From positions 62,001 to 126,000 of the forward strand of contig NZ_JAAEEB010000001.1 in the NCBI RefSeq assembly GCF_013346935.1: a stretch of DNA of 64,000 bases, given 5' to 3'. This document shows positions 53,789 to 64,000 of this stretch, in pieces. Numbering within the stretch: position 1 is the stretch's first letter; each line of letters begins with the position of its first letter. The notes under the pieces are model-generated. The model was given only the letters and a program-made list of their open reading frames with translations. It was not told the origin of the DNA and did no database searches. The DNA is from Lactobacillus melliventris (lineage in GTDB: Bacteria > Bacillota > Bacilli > Lactobacillales > Lactobacillaceae). The position numbers and the translations under genes were made by a program.

Positions 53789-53828
53789 AAAACTCGTGAA
53801 AAAATATTATTTTATTCACGAGCTTTTA
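53789..53828. terminator. Bidirectional terminator between the PfoR-like gene and pgmB
   Basis: CTCGTGAA / TTCACGAG with A-rich and T-rich flanks on both sides and an AT-rich loop of 14 nt. Confidence 0.7.
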
Positions 53829-53836
53829 TTTTCTAA

Positions 53837-54505
53837 TTATTTTTCTAAGCTAAATTTTTTCCAGGCAGTTTCGATTTGCTTATAGTTTAAAGCTGCTGTT
53901 TTAGGGAAAAGGACTTTAGCATCTTTGAGGTCTTTCTTAGAGCCAACACCAACGGATAATGCCCCTGACTTATTAATTGCAGTGATGCCAGCAATTGAGT
54001 CCTCAATACCAACGCAGTCTTGTGGCTTGAGCTTTATGGCCGCGGCTGCAGCAATAAAGATATCTGGAGCAGGTTTACCAGCAGCTACTTTACTAGGATC
54101 GGCAATAGCATCGAATGCATCTGTTAATTGTAATTTTTCTAAAATAAAGGGGCCATTCAGACTCGCCGAAGCCAAGGAAAGTCTGACATTATTCTTCTTA
54201 AAGGAAGAAATCAATTCATTAATTCCAGGCAAGATATTTGCGGGTGTTAAATTGGCCAGCAAATTGCGGAAAATATTATTCTTCTCATTAGTCATTTCAT
54301 TAAACTGTTCTTTTGAAACGGAGATAGCTAAAAAGTTTAAAATTGCTTTTAAAGAATCACTGCGATTAACGCCTTTAGTTTGCTTTTCCAGTTCATCCGG
54401 CAACTCAAGATTGAAATGATTTTTAATTAATTTGCGCCATGCTTGGAAATGATAGATGGATGTATCTGCGATGACTCCATCTAAATCAAAGAGAACGCCT
54501 TTCAT
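53837..54505 (-). CDS. pgmB: Beta-phosphoglucomutase-like HAD enzyme
   Basis: A 222-residue HAD-family mutase. GVLFDLDGVIADTSIYHFQAWRKL contains the nucleophile and acid Asp pair (Asp8 and Asp10) and the cap residues typical of beta-PGM; SLASASLNGPFILEKL and VGIEDSIAGITAINKSG complete the active site. Beta-PGM converts beta-glucose-1-P, produced by disaccharide phosphorylases, to glucose-6-P. No phosphorylase gene is here; instead it overlaps the GH78 gene by 20 nt, so a related substrate is possible. Confidence 0.85.
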   Translation of the reverse strand: MKGVLFDLDGVIADTSIYHFQAWRKLIKNHFNLELPDELEKQTKGVNRSDSLKAILNFLAISVSKEQFNEMTNEKNNIFRNLLANLTPANILPGINELISSFKKNNVRLSLASASLNGPFILEKLQLTDAFDAIADPSKVAAGKPAPDIFIAAAAAIKLKPQDCVGIEDSIAGITAINKSGALSVGVGSKKDLKDAKVLFPKTAALNYKQIETAWKKFSLEK

Positions 54506-57305
54506 TTAAAAACTTCCTTTCACTTGCTACAGGTGTTGTGTCAAGTATTTTATTAATTTGGGTAAAATCTTCGTCTGCGATATTAATAAATGGCAACAAA
54601 TTATTTAACTTCACAAGGGAATTTTCGCCAAATTTTGCGAGATTATCAGGATCTTGCAAAAAATCAAAGACTGGATTAATTGACTTTAATTGTTTAACAA
54701 GCTCTGAATCTTTCATTAGTTGTTTGGCAGGCATGTTGATATTGTAGTATTCGATATAACTTCTTTCAGGTACATAAGAGATTGTAAAGTCACCATTAGT
54801 TAATTCCAATGGCATCGATGCTGGCTGACCATTAAGTTCTACTTTATTCTTCACTCTAGGTAATTTTACGGTTACTTTTTGACCAAAAGGAATGCTGAGG
54901 TTGACCTTGATAGTGTGCCGAGCATCAGTTTCAAGTTGGTATGCCATTTTGAGGTCACCATATGAACTGTGGTAGTGACCAGAAATCTTTTTAAACCGAT
55001 AATCAAATTGAGGCGCAAAAAGAACCTTTTGGTAACCATAAGTTTGCTTTCTTAATCCCAAAATTTGTTGATAAACCCATTGCATAATTGCACCGATTGA
55101 ATAGTGGTTAAGAGAATTCATTCCTTCAGGATTCATTGAGCCATCAGGCAGCACGGAGTTCCAACGTTCCCAAATAGTAGTGGCACCCAAATTAACTTCA
55201 TAGAGCCAGCTTGGAAAATCTTCGTTTAGAAAAATTTGTGTCGCTAATTTATGTTCGCCATTTTCAGATAAAACCTGACAAATAAAAGGCGTTCCAATAA
55301 AGCCAGTTTGCAAATGGTTGTGATCCTTATTTAACCTTTGAACTAAATCTTTAACTACACGTTTTTTCTGTTTTTCTGGTACTAAATCGAAATGAAGGGC
55401 TAGGGCGTATGCAGTTTGTGTGTCAATTGCCAGCCGGCCATTTTTAGTAATAAATTCGTCTTTGATGGCTGTTTTAATAGCTTGAGCTTGTTGTTCATAT
55501 TTCTTAGCATCACTGGCATTACCTAAAATTTTAGCTGTTTGAGCAACAATCCAACTGGAATAGGCGTAATAAATTGAAGCAATATAATCTTCGTCAGTCT
55601 TTCCACTAGGCAGCGCTGGGTTTTCACCATCTAAAGACAGCCAATCACCGAATTGAAAGCAACCAGTCCAAAGATTCTTGGTAGTGGTTGCTTGACCAAT
55701 CCAATCTACCCAGGACTTCATACTGGAATAATTTTGTCTTAAAATAGCTGAATCAGCTGTTGCTTGGTATGCTGTCCAAGGAATAACGGTTGCGGCATCT
55801 CCCCAAATTGCTGCGCCACCACTATTATTGCCCATTGCAGGAGCATACATTGTTAGCATTCCATTGTGTGCAGCCTGTTCAATTTTCATATCTTTAGCAT
55901 ATTTTTTGAAAAAGGCGTAAGCATTCATGTTTAAAATGGCAGTGCTGGCAAAGATGTCGGCATCACCGGACCAGCCTAAACGCTCGTCTCGTTGCGGACA
56001 GTCTGTTGGGACATCAAAGAAGTTGCTTTTTTGACTCCACAAAACATTCTGGAGCAGGTGATTAACTTTGGTATTAGTAGTTTCTATACCACCAGTAATT
56101 TCAAGATCGGAATAAATTACCGCTGCCCTGAAATCATCTTTTCCTAAAGGTTTTGAATTGCCGGAAACTTTAACATAGCGGTAACCGTAGTAGGTGAAGT
56201 GTGGTCTAATCCATTCTTTTTTACCATTCGAAATATAATGAAAGGCAGCACGAGCTTCTCGAAGATTATCCCGGTAAAAGTTACCATCTTGCAGAATTTC
56301 GCCCACTTGTAAATCAATTTCGCTGCCTGAAGGTTCCTGATTTTTAAATTCTGGCCAACCAGCTTGATTTTGACCGAAATCAAGAACTGTTTCACCTTTA
56401 GGAGTATGAATAATTTCTTTAACAGGTAAATATTCTTTTATTTTTAATGGTAGGCTTAAACGGTCGTGCAATATTTCTTTAGTATGGTGTAATACGATTA
56501 CCGGTTGCCAATTAGTTATTTTCTTGCTAGCGTCAAAGTCTTCACCATAATAAATGGCTGATTTGGTAATTTTTCCAGCAGTAGTTTTCCAAGAAGAGTC
56601 TGTGTTTATCACTTCACTACTACCATCATCATATGCGATATGCAGTTCAGCAATGGCCATTTGCTGGTCGCCATAAATGCAATCTTTACCACCATCAAAG
56701 CCAAAGTTGCCTTTGTACCAACCATCACCAAGGGAAATCAAAAGTTCTTGCTGCGATTTTTCCGCCAGCATTGCGGTAACATCATAAGTTTGAATTTGTA
56801 CTAGCTTGTCATATGCAGTGACGCCGGGGGTAAGAAACTCATCACCAATTTTTTGCTTGTTCAAATAAGCTTCGTAAACCCCTAAACCGCTAATATAAAG
56901 ACGTGCATTAACAACTTCCTTAGGTACAGTAAATTCTTTCTTTAAAAGAGTATTTTGAATGTTTTTATCTTGATTACCGATCCATTCGGCAGTGAAAGGC
57001 TCATTCATCTTACCAGTTTCAAAGAAGCTTTTTGCGCTTGTTTGAGTATCAGCGCTTTTTAACCAAACAGTAACGTCATATCTCGTGCGCGGTTTAAGCT
57101 CCAATTTAAAGTCAAAGTAATTGTTATCATATTGTTGCCACTGACTGTCAAAAATTGGTTCATTTGCATCAATTGTTATTCTTTTTTGAATATTGCTTGA
57201 AATCTGACTCGCTTCAGCGCTGAATTCAATTCTCAAATGGTTGTCTAAATCATAACCAAGAGGCTCAGCATAATGATTGACTAAAATATCTTTAATTTTT
57301 AACAT
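54486..57305 (-). CDS. Alpha-L-rhamnosidase (GH78)
   Basis: A 939-residue intracellular glycosidase (no signal peptide). The N-terminal beta domains (YDVTVWLKS, AEWIGNQ, YISGLGVYEAYLNKQKIGDEFLTPG) precede the (alpha/alpha)6 catalytic domain with DCPQRDERLGWSGDADIFASTA, where Asp and Glu residues form the GH78 active site. A C-terminal helical extension of about 80 residues lies beyond the usual beta-sandwich end. It would remove terminal alpha-rhamnose from plant glycosides such as flavonoids or saponins. AAGGAGG precedes the ATG. It lies 12 nt after the GH3 gene and overlaps pgmB. Confidence 0.9.
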   Translation of the reverse strand: MLKIKDILVNHYAEPLGYDLDNHLRIEFSAEASQISSNIQKRITIDANEPIFDSQWQQYDNNYFDFKLELKPRTRYDVTVWLKSADTQTSAKSFFETGKMNEPFTAEWIGNQDKNIQNTLLKKEFTVPKEVVNARLYISGLGVYEAYLNKQKIGDEFLTPGVTAYDKLVQIQTYDVTAMLAEKSQQELLISLGDGWYKGNFGFDGGKDCIYGDQQMAIAELHIAYDDGSSEVINTDSSWKTTAGKITKSAIYYGEDFDASKKITNWQPVIVLHHTKEILHDRLSLPLKIKEYLPVKEIIHTPKGETVLDFGQNQAGWPEFKNQEPSGSEIDLQVGEILQDGNFYRDNLREARAAFHYISNGKKEWIRPHFTYYGYRYVKVSGNSKPLGKDDFRAAVIYSDLEITGGIETTNTKVNHLLQNVLWSQKSNFFDVPTDCPQRDERLGWSGDADIFASTAILNMNAYAFFKKYAKDMKIEQAAHNGMLTMYAPAMGNNSGGAAIWGDAATVIPWTAYQATADSAILRQNYSSMKSWVDWIGQATTTKNLWTGCFQFGDWLSLDGENPALPSGKTDEDYIASIYYAYSSWIVAQTAKILGNASDAKKYEQQAQAIKTAIKDEFITKNGRLAIDTQTAYALALHFDLVPEKQKKRVVKDLVQRLNKDHNHLQTGFIGTPFICQVLSENGEHKLATQIFLNEDFPSWLYEVNLGATTIWERWNSVLPDGSMNPEGMNSLNHYSIGAIMQWVYQQILGLRKQTYGYQKVLFAPQFDYRFKKISGHYHSSYGDLKMAYQLETDARHTIKVNLSIPFGQKVTVKLPRVKNKVELNGQPASMPLELTNGDFTISYVPERSYIEYYNINMPAKQLMKDSELVKQLKSINPVFDFLQDPDNLAKFGENSLVKLNNLLPFINIADEDFTQINKILDTTPVASERKFLNERRSL

Positions 57306-57317
57306 TGATCTGCCTCC

Positions 57318-59021
57318 TTATAAGTGAGTCTCAAAGCGGCCACAGAAAGGATCAACAGGACTATGTCCACTAAATTTATCATTGCCCATCATTTTTTCCA
57401 GAAGAGCATCAATTGTGACATCATTGCCTGTATAAGCATTAATATAAGTTGAAACCATTGGAATATCGAATAGGTGATAGGGATTGCAAGTGGAAACAAA
57501 AACAGTAGGGATGTCCTTCATAAACCACGGAGCGTCTGCTGCCATTAGATGAATCCAATCAAGTCTTGTTGTCGTTTGATTACTTGCCGTTTCAACGTTA
57601 GCAACGTAAAATGCCAGGTCAAATTGATCTTTTTCATATTGCACTCCACCTTCGAAAACCTCTTTAAAATTAAGATTTTTCCGATCAAAAACTGTAACTT
57701 TAAATCCTTTTTCTGTCAGTTTCTCTTTAAATTTTGCGGTTACTTTACCGCCTTCCTTAAAACCACCATCGTCTGTATCACCTAAAACGACTAAACGAAC
57801 ACGAGGATATTTTTCTGGTGTAATCGGTAGCAGTTTGTCACGATCTTTAACTAAAGTAACAGATTCTTGTGCTACTTTGGCGGCCAGTTTTTCGTGTTCA
57901 GCTAACTTTAAATTAATTTCTTGCGATGCGGGTTCGCAAAGGTTATTTTCTGTATTCATTACGCCTTGTGCAATTTTAGTTGCAATTATTCTGGTAACAG
58001 CTTCGTCTACTCTTGCCATAGAAATCTTGCCACTTTTGACTGCGTCAGTCACAAATTGATAGTCTTCATCGATATCCTTGTTGAATAAGATCATGTCGAT
58101 ACCCGCATTAATGGTTGCAGGTAAGGCTTCTGAACGTGGCAAAATTGCATTGTATCCGATCATTGGTGTGGCATCAGTTATTGTGAGACCATTAAAATGC
58201 AAAACAGTGCGCAAAAGGCCATCAATTAGCAATTTGGAAGTAGATGCAGGACGTAAATCCTTATCTTCAATACCAGGTTGTAAGCGACGTTCCCAAGCTG
58301 GTTGCATAATGTGGGCAATCATGACAGCAGGCAGACCATTTTGAATTAAATGATGATAGATTTGCCCGTAAGATTCCATCCATTTGTCAGCGGGTAGGGA
58401 GTTAATTGAGCTCAAGAGGTGTTGGTCGCGTTCATCAACGCCATCCCCAGGAAAGTGTTTAGCTACAGGAATAACATGATTAGCCTTAAGACCTTTGATT
58501 TGTGAATCAGACATTCTGATAACACGCTCTTCGCTACTACCATATGTGCGCACATTCATGATCGGGTTGCGGAAGTTTTGGTCTAAATCAACAATTGGTG
58601 CAAAAGACATGTTGCCGCCAACTTGTTTTGCTTCATAGCCTGATACATCACCCAAATTATATGCATTCTGTTCGTCATCCGTAGCGGCAACCTGTAAGGG
58701 TCTGCCAAACCATGTGCCTTCAGTTAATAAACCATTGCCGCCAGCTTCCAAATTAGCAGCAATGAACAGGGGAGTTGCACTTGCTTTTTGAGATACTGCT
58801 ATTTCATGTTGCAATTTTTGGGCTTTATCAGGCCGGTACATGATGCCACCTGGTTGATATTTTTTAACAAACTCTGTTAAGTCAGTGTTGTCTTCATCCT
58901 CACCAATTACAAAGAAAAGCTGTCCTATTTTAGCAGAAAGTGGCATATTTGCCACTTTGTTTTTGATAAAATCAATTTCTGCGCTCGATAAGTTATAAGG
59001 CTTTTTTGTTAGATCTGTCAT
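57318..59021 (-). CDS. GH3-family glycoside hydrolase
   Basis: A 567-residue GH3 protein without signal peptide. The TIM-barrel part shows PGGIMYRPDKAQKL, the conserved KHFPGDGVDERDQH (the K-H...D-H motif of NagZ-like GH3) and ITDATPMIGYN, where Asp is the likely nucleophile region. A second alpha/beta domain begins near residue 385 (ESVTLVKDRDKLLPI). Candidate activities are beta-N-acetylhexosaminidase or beta-glucosidase; the sequence alone does not settle it. GGGAGG precedes the ATG. First gene of a GH3-GH78-pgmB operon divergent from an AraC regulator. Confidence 0.86.
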   Translation of the reverse strand: MTDLTKKPYNLSSAEIDFIKNKVANMPLSAKIGQLFFVIGEDEDNTDLTEFVKKYQPGGIMYRPDKAQKLQHEIAVSQKASATPLFIAANLEAGGNGLLTEGTWFGRPLQVAATDDEQNAYNLGDVSGYEAKQVGGNMSFAPIVDLDQNFRNPIMNVRTYGSSEERVIRMSDSQIKGLKANHVIPVAKHFPGDGVDERDQHLLSSINSLPADKWMESYGQIYHHLIQNGLPAVMIAHIMQPAWERRLQPGIEDKDLRPASTSKLLIDGLLRTVLHFNGLTITDATPMIGYNAILPRSEALPATINAGIDMILFNKDIDEDYQFVTDAVKSGKISMARVDEAVTRIIATKIAQGVMNTENNLCEPASQEINLKLAEHEKLAAKVAQESVTLVKDRDKLLPITPEKYPRVRLVVLGDTDDGGFKEGGKVTAKFKEKLTEKGFKVTVFDRKNLNFKEVFEGGVQYEKDQFDLAFYVANVETASNQTTTRLDWIHLMAADAPWFMKDIPTVFVSTCNPYHLFDIPMVSTYINAYTGNDVTIDALLEKMMGNDKFSGHSPVDPFCGRFETHL

Positions 59022-59157
59022 TATTTTCCTCCCAAATTCTGAAATGTCTTGCTTTGTTCTTCATTTTAACTTAATGTAAAAAGGTAAACTATTGTTAAAT
59101 TACATAATAAAACTGTTTATTTCACAGAATCTTTTTCATAAGCTTAAAGGTATCAAA

Positions 59158-60168
59158 ATGCACGAAAAAATAATTCAAATGTTACGTCAGAATAATAGCT
59201 TTCGAGATTGGAATACAATGTTGCAAGATTTTAAAAATGGTGATTTCAAATTAAAAGTTGCTGGTCATATTAATAGTGAACCTGTTTATGAATTCTTCAA
59301 TACTTATTCTGATAACTTAGTGCTAAACAGTAGTTCAATTACAATATCAGTTCAACCCGTAGAATCATATATTCCATTTCATATACATGATTATGTAGAA
59401 ATTAACGTTCCCTTGGTGGGTAACTGTGTCTTAGTAACTGAACATGAACGTATTAAAGTTAAGCAGGATAATATGATTTTTGTAGGTGTCAAAACACCTC
59501 ACAAAGTGGAACCGATTAGCAAAAATGGTGTAGTTTTAAATATTGAATTGCGTACATCTGCTTTTTCTTTGAACGAACTGGATTTTTTGCAATCAAAAGG
59601 AAAAGGCATTTCAATTTCAAGTTTACTTTTTTCTTTATTGTCAGATGAAGATCATGGTGAAGGACGATACAGTTTATTCGAGATTGATCATGATCCTAAA
59701 ATTACTGCTGTCATATACGATATCATTGATGAATATTATGGTGCTCGAATACAATCAGATCAGATTATCAAATTGGAAATGCTGACTATGTTTTCCTTGC
59801 TAATACGAAAAACATATTATCGAGAAGCATCGGTCACTGACTCAAAAAAGAAAAACAATAATTTACTTTCTTTGCTACTGTATATTGAAAAAAATTATTC
59901 TAAGATCACATTGGATCAGATGGCGCAGCATTTTGGCTTTAATCCTAATTATTTATCAGATTATTTAAAAAATGAAACTGGTTTGTCATTTATTAAGTTA
60001 GTCCAGCTGCAAAGAGTGAATGTAGCAGCAAAATATCTGACATACACTAAGGTTTCGATTGAAAAGATTGCCACGAGAGTGGGATATGAAAATGCATCCT
60101 ATTTTTATAAAATTTTCAAACAATATTTTGGCATTTCTCCAGCAAAATACCGTTCTAATACCAGATAA
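59158..60168 (+). CDS. AraC-family regulator of the glycosidase operon
   Basis: A 336-residue regulator with an N-terminal cupin-like sensor (PFHIHDYVEINVPL, a sugar-pocket with His) and a C-terminal double HTH (ITLDQMAQHFGFNPNYLSDYLKNETGLSFIKLVQ, ISPAKYR). ATG 59158 follows AAAGG; an upstream in-frame codon at 59092 adds an unlikely 22-residue leader. It is divergent from the GH3-GH78-pgmB operon with 136 bp between the starts and is the obvious candidate activator of it. Confidence 0.87.
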   Translation: MHEKIIQMLRQNNSFRDWNTMLQDFKNGDFKLKVAGHINSEPVYEFFNTYSDNLVLNSSSITISVQPVESYIPFHIHDYVEINVPLVGNCVLVTEHERIKVKQDNMIFVGVKTPHKVEPISKNGVVLNIELRTSAFSLNELDFLQSKGKGISISSLLFSLLSDEDHGEGRYSLFEIDHDPKITAVIYDIIDEYYGARIQSDQIIKLEMLTMFSLLIRKTYYREASVTDSKKKNNNLLSLLLYIEKNYSKITLDQMAQHFGFNPNYLSDYLKNETGLSFIKLVQLQRVNVAAKYLTYTKVSIEKIATRVGYENASYFYKIFKQYFGISPAKYRSNTR

Positions 60169-60181
60169 TGGTATTTTTTTA
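60157..60181 (+). terminator. Short terminator after the AraC gene
   Basis: AATACC / GGTATT stem overlapping the stop codon, followed by a T run. Confidence 0.6.
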
Positions 60182-60265
60182 TGTCTTCTTTTTTAATAAA
60201 ATCTGTGAAATCAACATAATTTGTCTAGCTTTTGCATATTGTTTGCCTACTATAACAATCATATA

Positions 60266-60301
60266 CTTTATTAAAATTAAAGCGCTTTAATTTTAATAAA
60301 G
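60266..60301. promoter_or_regulatory. Perfect 36-bp palindrome
   Basis: CTTTATTAAAATTAAAGC is followed directly by its exact reverse complement, without a spacer. The centre TTAAAGCGCTTTAA looks like a LacI/CcpA-family operator core. It lies just after a possible -10 (TATAAC, 60251) and about 360 bp before the GH1 gene. RNA from it would also form a strong hairpin, though without a T run. Confidence 0.8.
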
Positions 60302-62076
<1,775 letters not shown>

Positions 62077-62077
62077 A

Positions 62078-63364
62078 ATGAATAATGAAATATCTATTAA
62101 GTTGGGTAAACTAAGTGATAAAGTAAGCAAAAATAAAGTAATACAAGGACTATCAAACGGTGTAATGGGAACTTTCCCATTGATAGTAGTTGGCGCTTTT
62201 GCAAGTCTTTTTAATGGACTACGAATTCCTGCTTGGCAGAGTTTTATTCAAAGTACAGGTGTTGCTGCATCATTATCTATGATAACTAATTCAACAACTA
62301 ATTTTTTGGGAGTATTAGTTGCATTTACTTGCGCTTCCAGTTTTGCCGATGAGTATGATGTGAAGTATAAACATATTGGATTGTTATCAATAATGTTTTA
62401 TTTAATTTTACTACCAACATATTTAATGAAAAAAGGAGCAGTTGCTTATCTTACTTACGACTATTTAGGACCAGCAGGAATGATCACTGCTATAATTGGC
62501 TCCTGGATTGTAGTGAAGTTATATAAATTTGTTGTTAATGATCACAATTGGACAATTAAAATGCCAAAAGGAACGCCACCATATGTTTCAAATTCATTTA
62601 GCGCTTTAATTCCTGGTTTCGTAATTGCATTTGTAGCCTTTGTTCTCAGAATGATTTTTTTGGCTACTCCATTTAAATCGGCATTTGATTTGATTTATTA
62701 CTTATTGCAAACTCCTTTAAACGCAATTATTGGAAATAATATTTGGTCAATCGTTTTAATTAACATAGTAGTGCAATTGCTTTGGGTTTTTGGTATTCAC
62801 CCGGGATTTGTGGAATCAATTTTAGGTACTATCTTGTTTCAATTAGATGCTGTTAATCAAGCTGCCTATGCTGCAGGTAAATCAATTCCTAACATTATTG
62901 GTTTTACCTTTAATTATAGTCTTACAGTCGCAGTATTTTATCCTGCTTTTGCTATAGCTGTTTTAATTTTTGCCCGTTCAAAGCGAATGAGAACAGCAAG
63001 TAAAATAGCTATTGTACCTGCACTTTTTGGCATTTCAGAGCCAATGAATTTCGGCTTTCCAATTATATTTAATCCAGTCTTAGCAGTTCCTTATATTATT
63101 GTACCTGCTTTAAACGCTTTTATTGGATACTATGTAATCAAAACAGGAATAGTTGCACGTTATGCTGGAATACTAGTAACTAATGTTCCTTTGGGCTTTA
63201 CGGGAATTATAAATGGCAGTTTTTCACTAGCAATTTTAGAAGTAGTACTATTTATTTTAGATATATTCATTTGTATGCCGTTCATTAAAGCATATGACAA
63301 GACTATTTCAGCTGAAGAAGCAAAGGAAACGGATGGAAAAATAAGAAGTAAAATCGAAGATTAG
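62078..63364 (+). CDS. PTS permease EIIC, cellobiose/lactose family (CelB-like)
   Basis: A 428-residue membrane component of a phosphotransferase system with about ten helices. Features include GVMGTFPLIVVGAFASL, VQLLWVFGIHPGF (conserved His), FGISEPMNFGFPIIFNPVLAVPYI (the EIIC Gly-x-x-E-P motif). TTGGAGG precedes ATG 62078, one base after the GH1 stop, so start and coupling are firm. EIIA and EIIB are not in the window; they must come from elsewhere in the genome. With the GH1 gene it suggests uptake of cellobiose or aryl-beta-glucosides. Confidence 0.9.
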   Translation: MNNEISIKLGKLSDKVSKNKVIQGLSNGVMGTFPLIVVGAFASLFNGLRIPAWQSFIQSTGVAASLSMITNSTTNFLGVLVAFTCASSFADEYDVKYKHIGLLSIMFYLILLPTYLMKKGAVAYLTYDYLGPAGMITAIIGSWIVVKLYKFVVNDHNWTIKMPKGTPPYVSNSFSALIPGFVIAFVAFVLRMIFLATPFKSAFDLIYYLLQTPLNAIIGNNIWSIVLINIVVQLLWVFGIHPGFVESILGTILFQLDAVNQAAYAAGKSIPNIIGFTFNYSLTVAVFYPAFAIAVLIFARSKRMRTASKIAIVPALFGISEPMNFGFPIIFNPVLAVPYIIVPALNAFIGYYVIKTGIVARYAGILVTNVPLGFTGIINGSFSLAILEVVLFILDIFICMPFIKAYDKTISAEEAKETDGKIRSKIED

Positions 63365-63397
63365 AATTTTAAAGGAAAAAATTAAGATATATTTTGT

Positions 63398-63430
63398 AAG
63401 TAAATAGTCAGAAACTATTTACTTTTTTAT
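63398..63430 (+). terminator. Intrinsic terminator after the PTS gene
   Basis: AAGTAAATAGT / ACTATTTACTT, a perfect 11-bp stem with a 5-nt loop and a T run. Confidence 0.9.
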
Positions 63431-63751
63431 GCAAAAAATAAAATACAGTTGTTTATACATATTAGAGAGGCAACATATAATCAATTTATAGTTTAGAAAA
63501 CCTAATTAAAGTTTTATCCTATTTGAATTTAATAGTCGTTATTACAAGCAAGGAAATCCAGAATTCATAAACTTATTTTTAATTGAAATTGATTAAGCCA
63601 TATCCAATCTTTTTTCAAAGCTTAAAAGAATAGCTTTAGCTAATATTAACTATGTATCAATTTTATGATGCAATAATGCTGATTTTATTCTAGTTGTATA
63701 GTTATTATTACAAAATTTAAACTAATAAACTTAACCAAATTAATTTTTGCT
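63431..63751. other. Noncoding or remnant stretch
   Basis: These 320 bp are AT-rich with frequent stops in all frames. A short plus-strand reading (RYYKQGNPEFINL near 63535-63573) looks protein-like but cannot be assigned. No RNA gene or repeat is recognised. Confidence 0.4.
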
Positions 63752-64000
63752 TTATAAACGTTTAATGTCTTGATTTTCTAAGGATAAAAATACAGTCTCT
63801 CTAAAATTTCTGCGATATGCGCTGGGTGTGAGGTGGAGTATAGTTTGAAAACTTCTTTCAAAGCTGTTGACTGAACTGTAGCCAACTTGTTCGCTGATGC
63901 TATTGATACTTTCATCCGTATATTTCAGTAAATTGCAGCTTTTTTGTATGCGGTAGTAGTTGCGTAAATAGTTAAAAGAATGTCCTGTCTTTTTAGAAAT
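63752..64000 (-). CDS. AraC-family regulator, C-terminal part (runs off the window)
   Basis: The last 82 codons of a minus-strand gene. The visible part is the end of a double helix-turn-helix: TGHSFNYLRNYYRIQKSCNLL, then SINSISEQVGYSSVNSFERSF and LTPSAYRRNF, the AraC/XylS hallmark. The rest lies beyond position 64000. It may control the GH1-PTS operon that faces it, but that is a guess from position. Confidence 0.85.
   Translation of the reverse strand: MSKKTGHSFNYLRNYYRIQKSCNLLKYTDESINSISEQVGYSSVNSFERSFQTILHLTPSAYRRNFRETVFLSLENQDIKRL

Overview
This 64 kb window reads as chromosomal DNA of a low-GC Gram-positive lactic acid bacterium, most likely a Lactobacillus. Support comes from AT-rich intergenic DNA, AGGAGG-type ribosome sites, an LPxTG adhesin with a KxYKxGK-type signal peptide, a tmRNA whose tag ends SYALAA, an IMP dehydrogenase without CBS domains, alpha-glycerophosphate oxidase and many sugar systems. 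The two glycoside-hydrolase loci (GH78/GH3 and GH1/PTS) would suit a host-associated, plant-glycoside-using species such as those of bees, but that is inference. No rRNA, tRNA, complete insertion sequence, prophage or CRISPR array was recognised.

Layout. 1-5.7 kb: glmS, a Cof-type HAD phosphatase, a CopY-type repressor, an unknown membrane protein and a GT4 glycosyltransferase. 5.7-9 kb: a DHA2 multidrug exporter with a MarR regulator behind a 32-bp operator-like palindrome, then guaB on the minus strand. 9.2-12 kb: an ABC exporter (ATPase plus two permeases) preceded by an 11-codon leader ORF and an intrinsic terminator. 12-14.7 kb: a frameshifted antitoxin-like remnant, then a copper operon (cupredoxin plus P1B ATPase) under two cop boxes. 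14.7-23.4 kb, minus strand: an ABC-2 exporter, a MacB/SalX-type ABC system with a large FtsX permease, a HAD phosphatase and an APC amino-acid permease. 23.5-27.5 kb: a YebC regulator, an XRE repressor, a strong promoter followed at once by a terminator, and a sortase-anchored lectin/MucBP adhesin. 27.6-33.5 kb: a comGA-GG operon, a YtxK-like methyltransferase and ackA. 33.8-38.3 kb: a HAD phosphatase, tmRNA, small ORFs and remnants, an MFS exporter and a LysR regulator. 38.4-41.7 kb: glpK-glpO with a cre site. 42-45.5 kb: manA, an SdpI-like protein and a two-component system. 45.5-52.4 kb: an SPFH protein and an LTA-synthase-family protein (minus), VanZ, pgi and a second DHA2 exporter. 52.5-60.2 kb: a 22-codon ORF plus a PfoR/PTS-IIC-like protein, then pgmB, GH78 and GH3 (minus) with a divergent AraC regulator. 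60.2-64 kb: a 36-bp palindrome, GH1 6-phospho-beta-glucosidase with a cellobiose-type PTS IIC, and the 3' end of another AraC regulator.

How the parts fit. Sugar supply (GH1/PTS, GH78/GH3, glycerol, mannose-6-P) feeds Pgi and acetate kinase, while glmS, the LTA-synthase-like protein and the glycosyltransferase use sugar phosphates for the envelope. Several exporters and their regulators look like a drug and envelope-stress block. The less ordinary material is regulatory: the leader-ORF/terminator before the ABC exporter, the short transcription unit before the adhesin, the 22-codon ORF before the PfoR-like gene, two long perfect palindromes and a CopY gene far from its presumed target operon. 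Function is inferred from motifs read by eye; no searches were run.
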